This document shows, in pieces, positions 24,301-31,952 of a DNA stretch of 64,000 nt. The notes beneath the pieces were generated by a model, which did not search any database, was not told the origin of the DNA, and saw only the letters and a list, made by a program, of their open reading frames with translations. The translations under genes and the position numbers were made by a program. Location: the NCBI GenBank assembly GCA_019055375.1, contig JAHQIW010002308.1, positions 868,001 to 932,000 on the forward strand, in the 5' to 3' direction. The first letter of the stretch is position 1, and each line of letters begins with the position of its first letter. Origin of the DNA: Parelaphostrongylus tenuis (Eukaryota; Nematoda; Chromadorea; Rhabditida; Metastrongylidae).

Positions 24301-27300
24301 GTAGCCAAAGATTTGGGCTTTCTAGTGATTACTAATACTCCTCTGAAAAGTTCTTGCAGCGGAAGGGATCTGTTTCTTTTTTGTCACCGTCTAACATAAA
24401 AAATACCTCATTCTATTTCAGTGCCACTGATAAATCAATGTGTAGGTGCTCGAGTAGCTGATGAGGAATGCTTCAAGCAAAATGCCCGTGGTCACGAGTA
24501 CGCAAATTGTGGTTTGAGTGATAGCAGTGGGACATATCGTTCTTGTCAACCTGAACATATTCGATGTGGAACGCTGCATTGCCAAGACGGCTCCATTACT
24601 CCAGTCGAGACCTTCCCTGAGAGCGTTCACTTTTCAGTTTCAGCAGGACGAGAAACAGGTGAATAACTTTTCAGTCGGAGTATTCAATTGTTTAACATGA
24701 CGCCTCTGTCCTTAGACAGCTGACGATGATTACTTTGTTTTTTTTTGTACATAAGGAGTTAGGGAATTTTGCCGTTTGTTGAAAGAGGCCTTTTCATATT
24801 TTTCTAAGAGGCATTTACAGGTTTATTTGATGCTTTGAAATGTTTATAAACTAAATATGAGAGAATTGAGTCCAAGTTCTCAAAGTCTAGTACCGTGGCG
24901 CTGCACTTATTCATGTCAGTCATGGATTAAGAGATATCATCAGGTCGTAGTGAGCGCTGTGGTTCTTGCTAACCATGCTCTAATGAAAAAAGATAAGAAC
25001 CAAACCTTTAGTTTGACCTAGAATCAGATTCTCGCTGGAGTGAAGAACATTCAGAAAAGTTGAAGCGGAACATAGATCTGCTACTTGTGGTTGGATCTAC
25101 TTCCATATGTCTGAGAATGTTGAGTGATATGAAAAAATCACCACAGATGGGAGTTAAGTTCACACTTAACTCGTCTCCGCGGCCCGTGCTACCACTAATA
25201 CCATCGAGCACTCCGCTTTACTGTCTCTCTTCTTTCGATGTAAACTATCGTAGCTGTCAGCAGCCAACCCATGACTGGTTTGGCGTGATAGGAACAACTG
25301 GCACTAAACCCAGACGCTGTGTAGCCTTTTTCCTTTGTGTATATCTCTAGAGTGCGCGTGGCGCAGTGGTTAGACGTGATCTGTGGCACACCTGGTCGAT
25401 CAAACGATGGTCGATGATGCGATTTCGCTCTTAAGGCTCACCAAGCCTTCCATCCTTCCGGGTTCCGTGAACTGATATCAGACACGTGTGGGAATATAAG
25501 CAGCACTGACTCGCTGCAGCGGTAGGCCACCGCGAGTCATTACAAAGGCAAGATATGCATTCAACTACCTCAAACTATGTTTGATGATGTCAAATGCATG
25601 TCGCATTTCTGAGAGATTAGTTAACGCCGGGAGCTTTGTCCTCTATCCTTCCATGATAAACTCTATGTTCTTTATTTTTCCTTTTTAGGAGTGTTATGAT
25701 GTTGTGATACATTATAACATTACAAAGAAACCAGTGAAATAAAGAATTTATGGAGATCACATGTAGAATTCTTATGTTTGAAATACAAAATTCGGACGTG
25801 TATCCCATTCAGTCATCATTTCGCCGATAGCTCAGACATTATAAGCTTTATCTTATAGTTAGTTGAAAATTCAAGTGAAGAGAAAGTGAAATTGTATAGG
25901 GATTATTTTTTTTTTTGTTATTCTAAGGCAATTTCCGTTTGACTGCCTTTGTTGGTTAAGCAAGGTTTCTTATTCTGAAACTTTAGGAAACCGTGCCAGA
26001 ACTTTGCTAGGTCGTCGACACAGTCACCTGTTGACATAATGTTGCTAGAATGGCATTGAATTTTGCGATTGGTTACCTGTCAACCCTTTAGGATATCCTA
26101 TTACCTGTTAACCATATGGTGCGTTTCGTACCAAGCCGAGCGACGTCAAATCTCGCCTAGCTACTGTAATGATGTCTCGTCTCGTGGGAAGGAAGGCAGG
26201 CAGGCAGCGAGTGCATATACAGACATGTAGATGCTGCCTGCCTGCGACTGCCGCTCAAGCGATGGTGCGACGGCCGCTTGCTTATTAATGGTGGTCCTCA
26301 AAGGGTTAGGAGAGCTGCGTGTGTGATTGTTGAACTTCTCAACATAGGAATCACTTTCGGGGGTGGTCTTTCGATTGCTTAACATCTAGCAACATCCTGC
26401 AACGACGATGATGCTTTGAACCGTAAGAAGGTCTTTCAAGGGATCTGATTCATTCACGAATAACCTTACAGCGCTAAACAAATCAAGGCTGCTGATATAT
26501 TAATCAAGACAAACTCAAAATTTTCAAAATAAGTTGGTTAGTTTGCCATGAGTACTACGATAACTTCTGTTGTATAGATATAAGTATTCAGGTTCAATGC
26601 AAATCGATTGCGGATGACAATGTAGGTCTTGTGAAAGACGGATCCACTTGTGGATCCGGTCGAGTTTGTGTAGCTGGTTCATGCGTCGAAATGTCCTCCG
26701 TGAGTCCATTCACATGAAGTTTTGTACTGCTCCTTTCAATTTGCTGGATCTCCACTATTTTCATCGATTTGATTTCATTTGTAGGATTTTCTAGTACGTT
26801 CTCTTCTTCATCAAATATAGAATGTGTTTTGAAATGAAAACTTGACTTCAAGTATACGTCCGCGTGGGTAATCAAAACTACAACTTTTCTCCTTTATATA
26901 AGCCACCAACGCACCAGATCCTTGAAAGGTTCAAAACATCCTATCAGGCTCTTATTGCATTTTCAACGAGGTCTAAAAAACAGTCGATTGAGAGGTATTG
27001 TTTTATGCCTCCTAACAGCCGTAAGCCATCGACTGAAATCTAAACCGCAATATCGAGTGGTATTTCACCTTGTCTTGGCTGATACATCTGCGACACCGCT
27101 GCTACTAGCGTGGATAAACCGTAGGGCGTATGACTCTGATGAAATGTTCGTGAACACCGAAGCGTACCTAAGCCATTAGCGTACCAGACCTCTGGAAAGC
27201 CTAAAACTCTCTATCGGACTATTGGATTTCTCGGTGCTCAGAATCGAAATGGTCTACACCATACTAAATCACTACACCATATAAAATCTATTTTTTTCAG

Positions 27301-30300
27301 TCAGTATGTCCTATATTTAATAGAAGTCTAAGCAAAAATTAGTCATGATGCCTATATTTGAGCGAATATGCCGTTTAACTCCTTATAAGGGAATAATCAG
27401 ATACTCTCCCATCTGTTCATTCTTGGATTGTTGAAATGTGGTCAAAAGACAGCAAGGGCTTCGCGCGCCGACGTTTTAGACTTGTGGCCCACGATTCCTG
27501 ACTACCATCTCAAGGTCGTCATGTATAGAGGAGTACGTGTCGATTTTTTGGCTTTCCTTCTACGTGTTCTTTTTTGCGGGTCCTAAGTGGTTTCATGGAT
27601 TTGCCATGTAACCAAATATATTATATCTCACCCCAAGCAGTCTCTGTCTTTACCTTTAAATTGAATCACGCAATCCTCTGTTTCACATAGACGGTCACTC
27701 AAAGCGGTTTCGAATCATTTAGCGACGCAATTACTTGGCTAAAACTTCTGTACTTTTCACAATATCTCCGACTTTTGACATGGTACAGACACCTTGGTAG
27801 CGCTTACTTTGTTTATTATGAGTTTCAGAAGGTATTTCCCCGTTCAGGTTTGACACACCAGCGTTTTGGTTATAGTGCATAATTGCCCCCTTTCGATCTG
27901 GCCTCAGTTGCTGCTCCATTGCGCTACTGTCGATATAGAGATGATTGTTTTGCCATCTGTTTTACACATGAGTGGTTGATGGATACTTTGGACTGACGAA
28001 TTAACAGTTGTATAGAGCATGTTGAATCAGGAGAAAAACCTGGAGAGAATCGGCTTCCATTTTTGGGCGTTCAAATACAACTTTCCAGAAGTGGCTATTC
28101 TTACGAAATGGCATTTGAACTCAAGAATTGAAACCGTAGTAGTTTATTACCTCTCTTCTCATCTTTGACATGCAAAATACTTGTCTGAAACATTTACGGA
28201 GTACCGACTAGCGTTTGCACGGGAAAAGAAGAAAGAGGTCATTTTACTTGGCACAACAATTAGCCGAGTTCAATGGCTATGAAAAACAGTCACTACTATC
28301 AGGTCAAAAAGAAAATTTGGGTCATATAACCAAAACAGTGGTATGCCAACCAAAATGAGAAGTTGTCTCTCTTGGGGGATGTTATATAAAAATTTCCAGC
28401 TAACTCATTACGTCGCTAGTAGGTTGGGAAGACCTCATGTACGTCTTTGTGAAGTAGAGGATTACGTGATGTCTTAATAGTATAAACAGAGATAGGATGA
28501 GCTGAGGTCAAAAAGGAAAGATAGGCTGTATGACCAATATACCGTACCTCTCATAACACATGTGATGAATACATCTTTGGGCGCCCATAGACAACAGGGT
28601 TCAACTGTGATGACTTCGAGGTGGTTATAGGAATCCTGAGTCACGAGTCAAAAACGCTAGCCCGGAAAACCTTTAAGGTCTTTTGAGTTCCTTTCCATTT
28701 GGTAACGCAGTCTATCTCCTACGCTCGAAAAGAAGTTTTTATAAGGAGTATTAGCAATCATCTGAAAGCTTAAATCTCGAACTATCCGTGTACGTGGCTA
28801 CTTTTTCAAGAAGACCCCCTTTTATAACGCTGAAGAATTAATAATAAGATTATGTTTCACACGCGCATATCTCTTGACGGACAGATCTATTTTTTAGACT
28901 ATTAGCAATCATTCGATAGCGCAAAATTCACCACTTTCAGCGCTGTGCTCATATGCTGAAAAGACCGTTTCTCTGCAGTGCGGCAGGGAAAATAAAGTGG
29001 ATTCACGCGTGCGATCAAGTTGTCTTTGGCTAATTCACGGGCCGTTGAGTGAGGCCGCAAAATAGGGTGGACAGTCTTTTAGAAAATAATCACAGCGTTG
29101 GAGTCGTTGAAACACACGTTATCGAATGATTGCTAGTAGTCTGCAAACAGAGATCTGTCCGACGATAACTATGCGCCTGTGAAACATAGTCTTGTTTTTA
29201 GTGTTTCAGCGTCATAAACGGATCTTTTCAAAAACCGCCCACGCTTACGACTAATTCGAGATTTGAGCTTTTGAATAATTACTAACATTCTTTATGAAAA
29301 CTCCTTGTCGAGCGTACGGGATAGGCTTAGAAATCTTACCGAACGAAAATGAACCGCCTTTTGCATAGACTCAAAAATACTTATTAAGTGAGAGCCGGTG
29401 ACAGTTAAAAACAATTAAATCAAAGACAGTGCCTATGTCTTAAATGGCAGCCATGTTCATCTACTGTAGAGAGGGTCTGGACAACATTTAATGTCGTCAA
29501 GTCTTGAGATACTGTCGCCCCTTCCCTACTATGTAGGGCGGCTCTTGGAGCGTGTGACTCTAATCGAAATTGCTGAAACGTACGTAAAAAGTTAATATAA
29601 CAAACCTCGAAAAAGACTTAAATCAGCCTTTCTGGACTATAATTTCCTTTGATAGGTAGACATTTTAATTGATTTTTGTTATACATTTTACGGGATATAG
29701 GTAATATTAAGTGATATGGTGTGGTATGATACGTCTAAGCTTTGAACAAGGTCAACTGCTGAAATGTTAGCCATCGATTTCGAAAAAGATTCATTAGCTT
29801 CGTGCACGCTTCAAAAAAGAATTATATGAAAAATAATAAATGTTTCTATTTCAACCCTAAAAAATTTTCTTATGGTAGGTTTCAACACCAGTCAACTGCC
29901 CTTCCAATAATCATGCCTTGCAGTGTTCAGGTCATGGCGACTGTACCACCACCTCTGTGAGTTTCCTGCCTGTTGCTATATGTGCTTTTTTCTACCGATT
30001 TTCAAGTGAAAATCTGAAGCGCGTCTCATATTTTTAGATCTGTGTTTGTTTCGCTGGATGGATAGGTGTTGCGTGTGATACTCGTTCAAATACTACTTCG
30101 TCACAAAATCATGGTCTGTCTCGCAATATAGTCATTGTTCCCTCGATTGCTGAAGGAAGAACCCTTGACACTGCTACTCTCCTAGGTATCTTGTTAATTG
30201 TAAGTTTTTTTCTGGCCATGAAATTTACTTGCAATAATTTTATTGCTTCATCTGTACTTGAGTAGGTTGGTGTTATTCTGCTTCTTCTGCTTGTCTGTCT

Positions 30301-31952
30301 TCTGTTTTGCTATCGCCGTCGATCAGTTGTGGAGATTCCCACCTCATCTGATGAGAAATTGGATGAGAGTCTACCAGATCAAACTCAACGTTCAATCAAG
30401 TTCGGAAGTATGCCTAGTTGGAGGTAAAGATTTTTCTTTTCTCTTTCTTTTACTAATTCTTATTTCTTAAATTCTAGGGATGAGAAAACGTCGAAGGAAG
30501 AGTAATAAGCATGTTTACGGTGCTCTTAATCGCATTACTGAAGCGGATGAAAGGGATTCAGCGAGTGTGAGGCGAGCTAACTGCATAGTTTCCTATATAT
30601 TCAGAGCACTGGGTGATCTGCAGTGTTCGAAACCTTAAGCGTGAACCCGCGTTTCAATGGTAAGAGATAAACGCAGGTTCAGTTCTCGCCTGAGGCTACG
30701 AGTTTTGCATATCACTCAACATTGTTGGACGTATAGCTTTGACATCATGTCGCTGCTATAAACGGTAAATTAGAGAATATCTGTAGTCTGTACGACGTTT
30801 AAGTTGTATGGATTTTATAAATGATGCAATGATACTAAGAGAAAATTTTGATTCATAGATAAAAATAATTTCAGATCACGAGAAAGCGGCAGCCAAAATG
30901 CTGGAAGCCAAGTACTTTTCGAGTCTCATCATACCGTCCCATACAAGTATGTAAGACTCACTTGCTGTCTATTCTCCCTTCTTCTTTTGAGGAGATGTTT
31001 TTTAGTCGAGCAGATTTGAGTGTTCCATGTTCGGAGCGTATGCATGAGCACATCTATGCTGATTCAGTCATGATACCGAACACTTCTCCGTATCACTTGG
31101 ACCATTCTATGGGGTTCGTTAGCCATTCTTGCTAAGCAGCTACTTTTTCGTATTCGGGTTGTCAAGTGTTTATAATCCTGTTAATTATTTTGATACCTTC
31201 AGAATTTTGGTCTTGTTTAAGGTCTTTGCGTAGTTGGTCGAAATCACCAACTGCTAGTGCAGAACGTCTTGCACCTACTCCATTGCGTCTGAACAATATT
31301 AAACAGCTACTACGCAATTTACAAAGTGATGACTTGGCGGATGACTTTTGTGAAGAAGGCATGGAGTTGCTCAATACACGGTGCCCTCTCGAGGCGTACG
31401 GTATTTTTTGAACGCTCTACTTTTTTTTTTGACGAAAATGCTTTGTGTTGACGCTCAGCGGGTAGCTTTTCATGTGGATTACCGATCTAACCAAAACGAA
31501 AAGTAGAATCTCTTCAAAAGTTTCAAGTATTGAGAAAATTCATTTATCAGTGTTGTTAGAACTAATGATGTGAAATTTTTGCATAAAGTTTAACTCAAGG
31601 AAGACTTTTCATTCTCAACTTATGTAAGAAATTGCGAAGGAAAAACCTACTTTGAGTGCTTCTGTAATTTCTTAAAGTTTGTTGGAGTTGAAGGTTTTTA
31701 GGAAGTTCTTACAAGCCACTAGTTGAAGGCTGTGGTGAGGAGGAGCTATCAGGAGTGGAAGCAGATCACGACCTTGGTTCCAACACGGAATCCAGTCGTG
31801 GCTACGATCTGGAACCGCGTGTAGAGGTTGAACAGGATAGCCGTGATGCTATTTCCTCACCGGTTGCGCGTAGTACATGTAATTTCCGGCAAAGTCCTTC
31901 ACTTTTCAACGACTCCTTCAAACTTGAGATGTCATCCTCAGTACATACATGA
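3509..31952 (+). CDS. unc-71: ADAM family disintegrin/metalloprotease-like receptor, UNC-71/ADM-1-like (5' end missing)
   Basis: Type I membrane protein of the ADAM family, probably an adhesion or guidance receptor at the cell surface. Exons placed by splice sites and phase: 3509-3622, 3693-3832, 3893-4008, 5962-6124, 6319-6369, 7706-7792, 7909-7980, 8956-9100, 9240-9346, 18477-18621, 18720-18827, 20666-20829, 22456-22648, 24422 (or 24446)-24658, 26592-26699, 29879-29956, 30038-30199, 30266-30423, 30478-30566, 30875-30946, 31006-31113, 31222-31400, 31702-31952. Domain order is prodomain, furin site, metalloprotease, disintegrin, Cys-rich, EGF, membrane segment, tail, as in the family. The zinc site lacks the catalytic Glu, as I recall for C. 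elegans UNC-71 and vertebrate ADAM11/22/23. The signal-peptide exon was not found. Exons 10, 12, 14 and 19 contain single-base frame breaks. The unc-71 assignment rests on inactive site plus domain order; another ADAM paralogue is possible. Confidence 0.85.
4060..4230. repeat. AAT-rich trinucleotide microsatellite
   Basis: Long run of AATAAT, AGTAAT and ACAATA units. It leaves all frames open on both strands and produces artefactual Ile/Val- or Thr/Ile-rich open frames, one fused to the true exon ending at 4008. Confidence 0.9.
4645..4926 (-). CDS. Possible small secreted protein, unrecognised
   Basis: A 93-codon intact frame from ATG to TGA inside ADAM intron 3, antisense to that gene. It starts with a basic then hydrophobic segment ([17 protein letters not shown]) that resembles a signal peptide, followed by a polar body with few Cys. 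No family was recognised and no promoter or poly(A) signal supports it. A chance frame is at least as likely. Confidence 0.2.
   Translation of the reverse strand: MGKSHIRNCYIPMICIGFISCLSAIQPSVLTTQKPIEFQVEVNFPEDYFNESWQNGSKKAKSLERQSSILKMTCQPRVRFEYNEIREIFGFVC
7230..7540 (+). repeat. Dispersed repeat pair, copy 1
   Basis: Shares ordered blocks with 18105-18410: CCGTCATCA, CGCATTCATC, GCTTAAGGA-TTCGTCTTCT, GTGGTCGA or CTGGTCGA, and CATCAGTAACCCCTGCG. Direct orientation, 10.9 kb apart. Type not known. Confidence 0.6.
7706..9346 (+). CDS. unc-71: ADAM exons 6-9: furin site and N-terminal metalloprotease-like domain
   Basis: Exons 7706-7792, 7909-7980, 8956-9100 and 9240-9346. Exon 6 carries RQRHKRD, a proprotein convertase site, directly before [16 protein letters not shown], the first strand of reprolysin domains. 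Exon 7 gives [19 protein letters not shown]. Exon 8 gives [20 protein letters not shown] and [10 protein letters not shown]. Exon 9 gives [18 protein letters not shown] and [11 protein letters not shown]. All four junctions are in phase with standard donors and acceptors, and no frame break is seen in this half of the domain. A 9.1-kb intron follows. Confidence 0.85.
8372..8662 (-). mobile_element. tRNA-derived SINE, family A, diverged copy
   Basis: Minus-strand copy: the tRNA-like head (GTTAGAGGT-type box A and a B-box-like block) is near 8662 and the conserved tail (GGGATGCGCCATGCATT in plus orientation) near 8420. It lies in ADAM intron 7. More diverged than the 21455 copy. Confidence 0.7.
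12285..12326 (-). repeat. Hammerhead-like motif, reduced
   Basis: Minus strand: AGACT, CTGAAGA, a weak stem II, GAAACGTC, AGTTG. The core consensus CTGANGA/GAAA is met; helix III is reduced to one possible pair. Confidence 0.35.
12655..13027 (+). pseudogene. Coding-like island, possible gene fragment
   Basis: Two stretches with protein-like composition and splice-like borders. The first, to 12842, reads [20 protein letters not shown] then [13 protein letters not shown] and ends at CAG/GTTTGT. The second, 12942-13027, begins after CTGTAG and reads [20 protein letters not shown] then DLIEPNDC before GTAAGA. Spacing of Cys in the second weakly recalls the end of a thrombospondin type 1 repeat. 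Their phases do not match (0 out, 1 in) and no neighbouring exons were found. It is not part of the ADAM reading. Confidence 0.25.
16580..17333. mobile_element. Palindromic DNA element (long inverted repeats)
   Basis: Left arm GTGTTAGTAATCATTCGAA and TTCAAAACAGAATTATGTTT recurs inverted in the right arm (GAATGATTAAAAGTTTC side). Ends are TTCTTTTGCGTTATC and, inverted, TTCTTTTCCGTTATC. No open frame suggests a non-autonomous element. Confidence 0.7.
18105..18410 (+). repeat. Dispersed repeat pair, copy 2
   Basis: Partner of 7230-7540. Ends with CATCAGAAACCACTGCGCTA, which recalls a tRNA-like box A on the minus strand, so this could be a third SINE family. It stops about 65 bp before ADAM exon 10. 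Confidence 0.6.
18477..18827 (+). CDS. unc-71: ADAM exons 10-11: degenerate zinc site and end of metalloprotease domain
   Basis: Exon 10 (18477-18621) encodes [20 protein letters not shown], then YLGLEHD after correction of one base, then [19 protein letters not shown]. This is the reprolysin zinc region with H-S-L-G-H in place of H-E-x-x-H: the three His and the following Asp are kept, the general-base Glu is Ser. The exon is 145 bp, but entry phase 0 and exit phase 2 require 146; the break is at about 18542, where GGG would be expected and GG is present. Exon 11 (18720-18827) gives [20 protein letters not shown] and [15 protein letters not shown], ending the domain in phase 2. Confidence 0.8.
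19137..19183 (-). ncRNA. Hammerhead-like motif with clearest helix III
   Basis: Minus strand: GGGACA, CTGATGA (19177-19171), a 16-base stem II region that is only partly paired, GAAA (19154-19151), CGTACG (19150-19145), TA, TGGCTC. Stem I GGGACA/TGGCTC pairs in five of six positions including one G-T. Confidence 0.4.
19708..20553. mobile_element. Palindromic DNA element
   Basis: Same arms as the copies at 16580 and 23511. Left end begins near AAGGGAACAAATGA, the right end reads CATTTGTTCCC-like on the other strand. Located in ADAM intron 11. Confidence 0.65.
20666..22648 (+). CDS. unc-71: ADAM exons 12-13: disintegrin domain and start of Cys-rich region
   Basis: Exon 12 (20666-20829) starts the disintegrin domain: [16 protein letters not shown], then [19 protein letters not shown]. 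Near its end the frame breaks at 20809/20810; one added base restores HHQCCYRCE and makes the exit phase 0. Exon 13 (22456-22648) continues with [40 protein letters not shown] and the Cys-rich start [20 protein letters not shown]. The tip of the disintegrin loop reads SARSSCD, without RGD, so integrin binding would be of the non-RGD type if it occurs. The exon 11-12 junction also has a phase conflict, treated in the findings. Confidence 0.8.
21455..21760 (+). mobile_element. tRNA-derived SINE, family A, best copy
   Basis: The head carries a pol III box A (TGAGGCGCAGTGGTTAGAGG) and box B (GGTTCGATCTC) at tRNA-like spacing. The body includes GATAAGCAGCACTGACTCG and GGCCAGATATGCATTCAATC, and the tail is GGCGCATCCCTCAGGGATTG followed by CTTTATCC repeats. 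The same blocks occur in seven other places in the window. The repeated CTTTATCC end suggests a simple-repeat tail rather than poly(A). Confidence 0.85.
23511..24403. mobile_element. Palindromic DNA element, most complete copy
   Basis: About 0.9 kb. Left end TTTTATGTTAGACGGCGATG, right end the inverse CACCGTCTAACATAAAA. Both arms carry AGTAATCATTCGAAAG, GGCTACAGCTG and a block leading to ATTATGTT plus a CAC run. The right end is about 18 bp from an ADAM acceptor. Confidence 0.8.
24422..26699 (+). CDS. unc-71: ADAM exons 14-15: Cys-rich domain
   Basis: Exon 14 begins after a TTTCAG acceptor at 24421, or in the same frame after TGTGTAG at 24445; the second gives a better family match ([13 protein letters not shown]). 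It continues with [20 protein letters not shown] and [16 protein letters not shown]. Around 24614-24618 the frame shifts by one inserted base into [15 protein letters not shown], which joins exon 15 (26592-26699) in phase 0. Exon 15 gives [20 protein letters not shown] and [14 protein letters not shown]. This is the ADAM Cys-rich region. The right end of a palindromic repeat element stops about 18 bp before the first acceptor. Confidence 0.75.
25350..25650 (+). mobile_element. tRNA-derived SINE, family A
   Basis: Same block order as the 21455 copy: GTGGCGCAGTGGTTAGACG head, diverged B box, GCAGCACTGACTCG body and TTAACGCCGGGAGCTTTGTC tail. It sits in ADAM intron 14. Confidence 0.8.
26194..26245 (+). 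repeat. Perfect 13-bp hairpin
   Basis: GCAGGCAGGCAGC and its exact inverse GCTGCCTGCCTGC are separated by about 24 bases, inside ADAM intron 14 in a GC-richer patch. Confidence 0.7.
26700..29878. other. ADAM intron 15
   Basis: 3.2 kb. Contains a palindromic element (28708-29335) and a short diverged direct repeat pair (about 26905-26965 and 27176-27235, sharing ACCAGA, AAAAC and CTATC blocks). Nothing else was recognised. Confidence 0.5.
28708..29335. mobile_element. Palindromic DNA element, shorter copy
   Basis: Arms GGAGTATTAGCAATCATCTG and AATAATTACTAACATTCTTT, ends TCCTACGCTCGA and, inverted, GTCGAGCGTACGGGA. Central part about 250 bp shorter than in the 23511 copy. Confidence 0.65.
29879..30423 (+). 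CDS. unc-71: ADAM exons 16-18: EGF-like domain and membrane segment
   Basis: Exons 29879-29956, 30038-30199 and 30266-30423, phases 0, 0, 2. The first two encode one EGF-like module: [20 protein letters not shown] followed by [15 protein letters not shown] short juxtamembrane stretch leads to the transmembrane helix, [20 protein letters not shown], split by the 30199/30266 junction and followed by the stop-transfer charge cluster FCYRRR. The cytoplasmic tail starts with [20 protein letters not shown]. No frame problem is seen in these exons. Confidence 0.85.
30478..31952 (+). CDS. unc-71: ADAM exons 19-23: cytoplasmic tail and stop
   Basis: Exons 30478-30566, 30875-30946, 31006-31113, 31222-31400 and 31702-31952 (TGA at 31950-31952). 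Exon 19 reads DEKTSKEE, meets two stops, and in the +1 frame continues [20 protein letters not shown], so one base appears inserted near 30505. Exon 20 is the least certain; its best frame ([19 protein letters not shown]) needs another single-base change to agree with exon 19. Exons 21-23 are phase-consistent and encode [56 protein letters not shown] and a long Ser/acidic C-terminus ending LEMSSSVHT. No known motif was recognised in the tail. Confidence 0.7.

Noticed and set aside
24518..24700. Plus-strand frame with [15 protein letters not shown] as a separate small protein
   Set aside because: Its second half is the shifted continuation of ADAM exon 14, not an independent gene.
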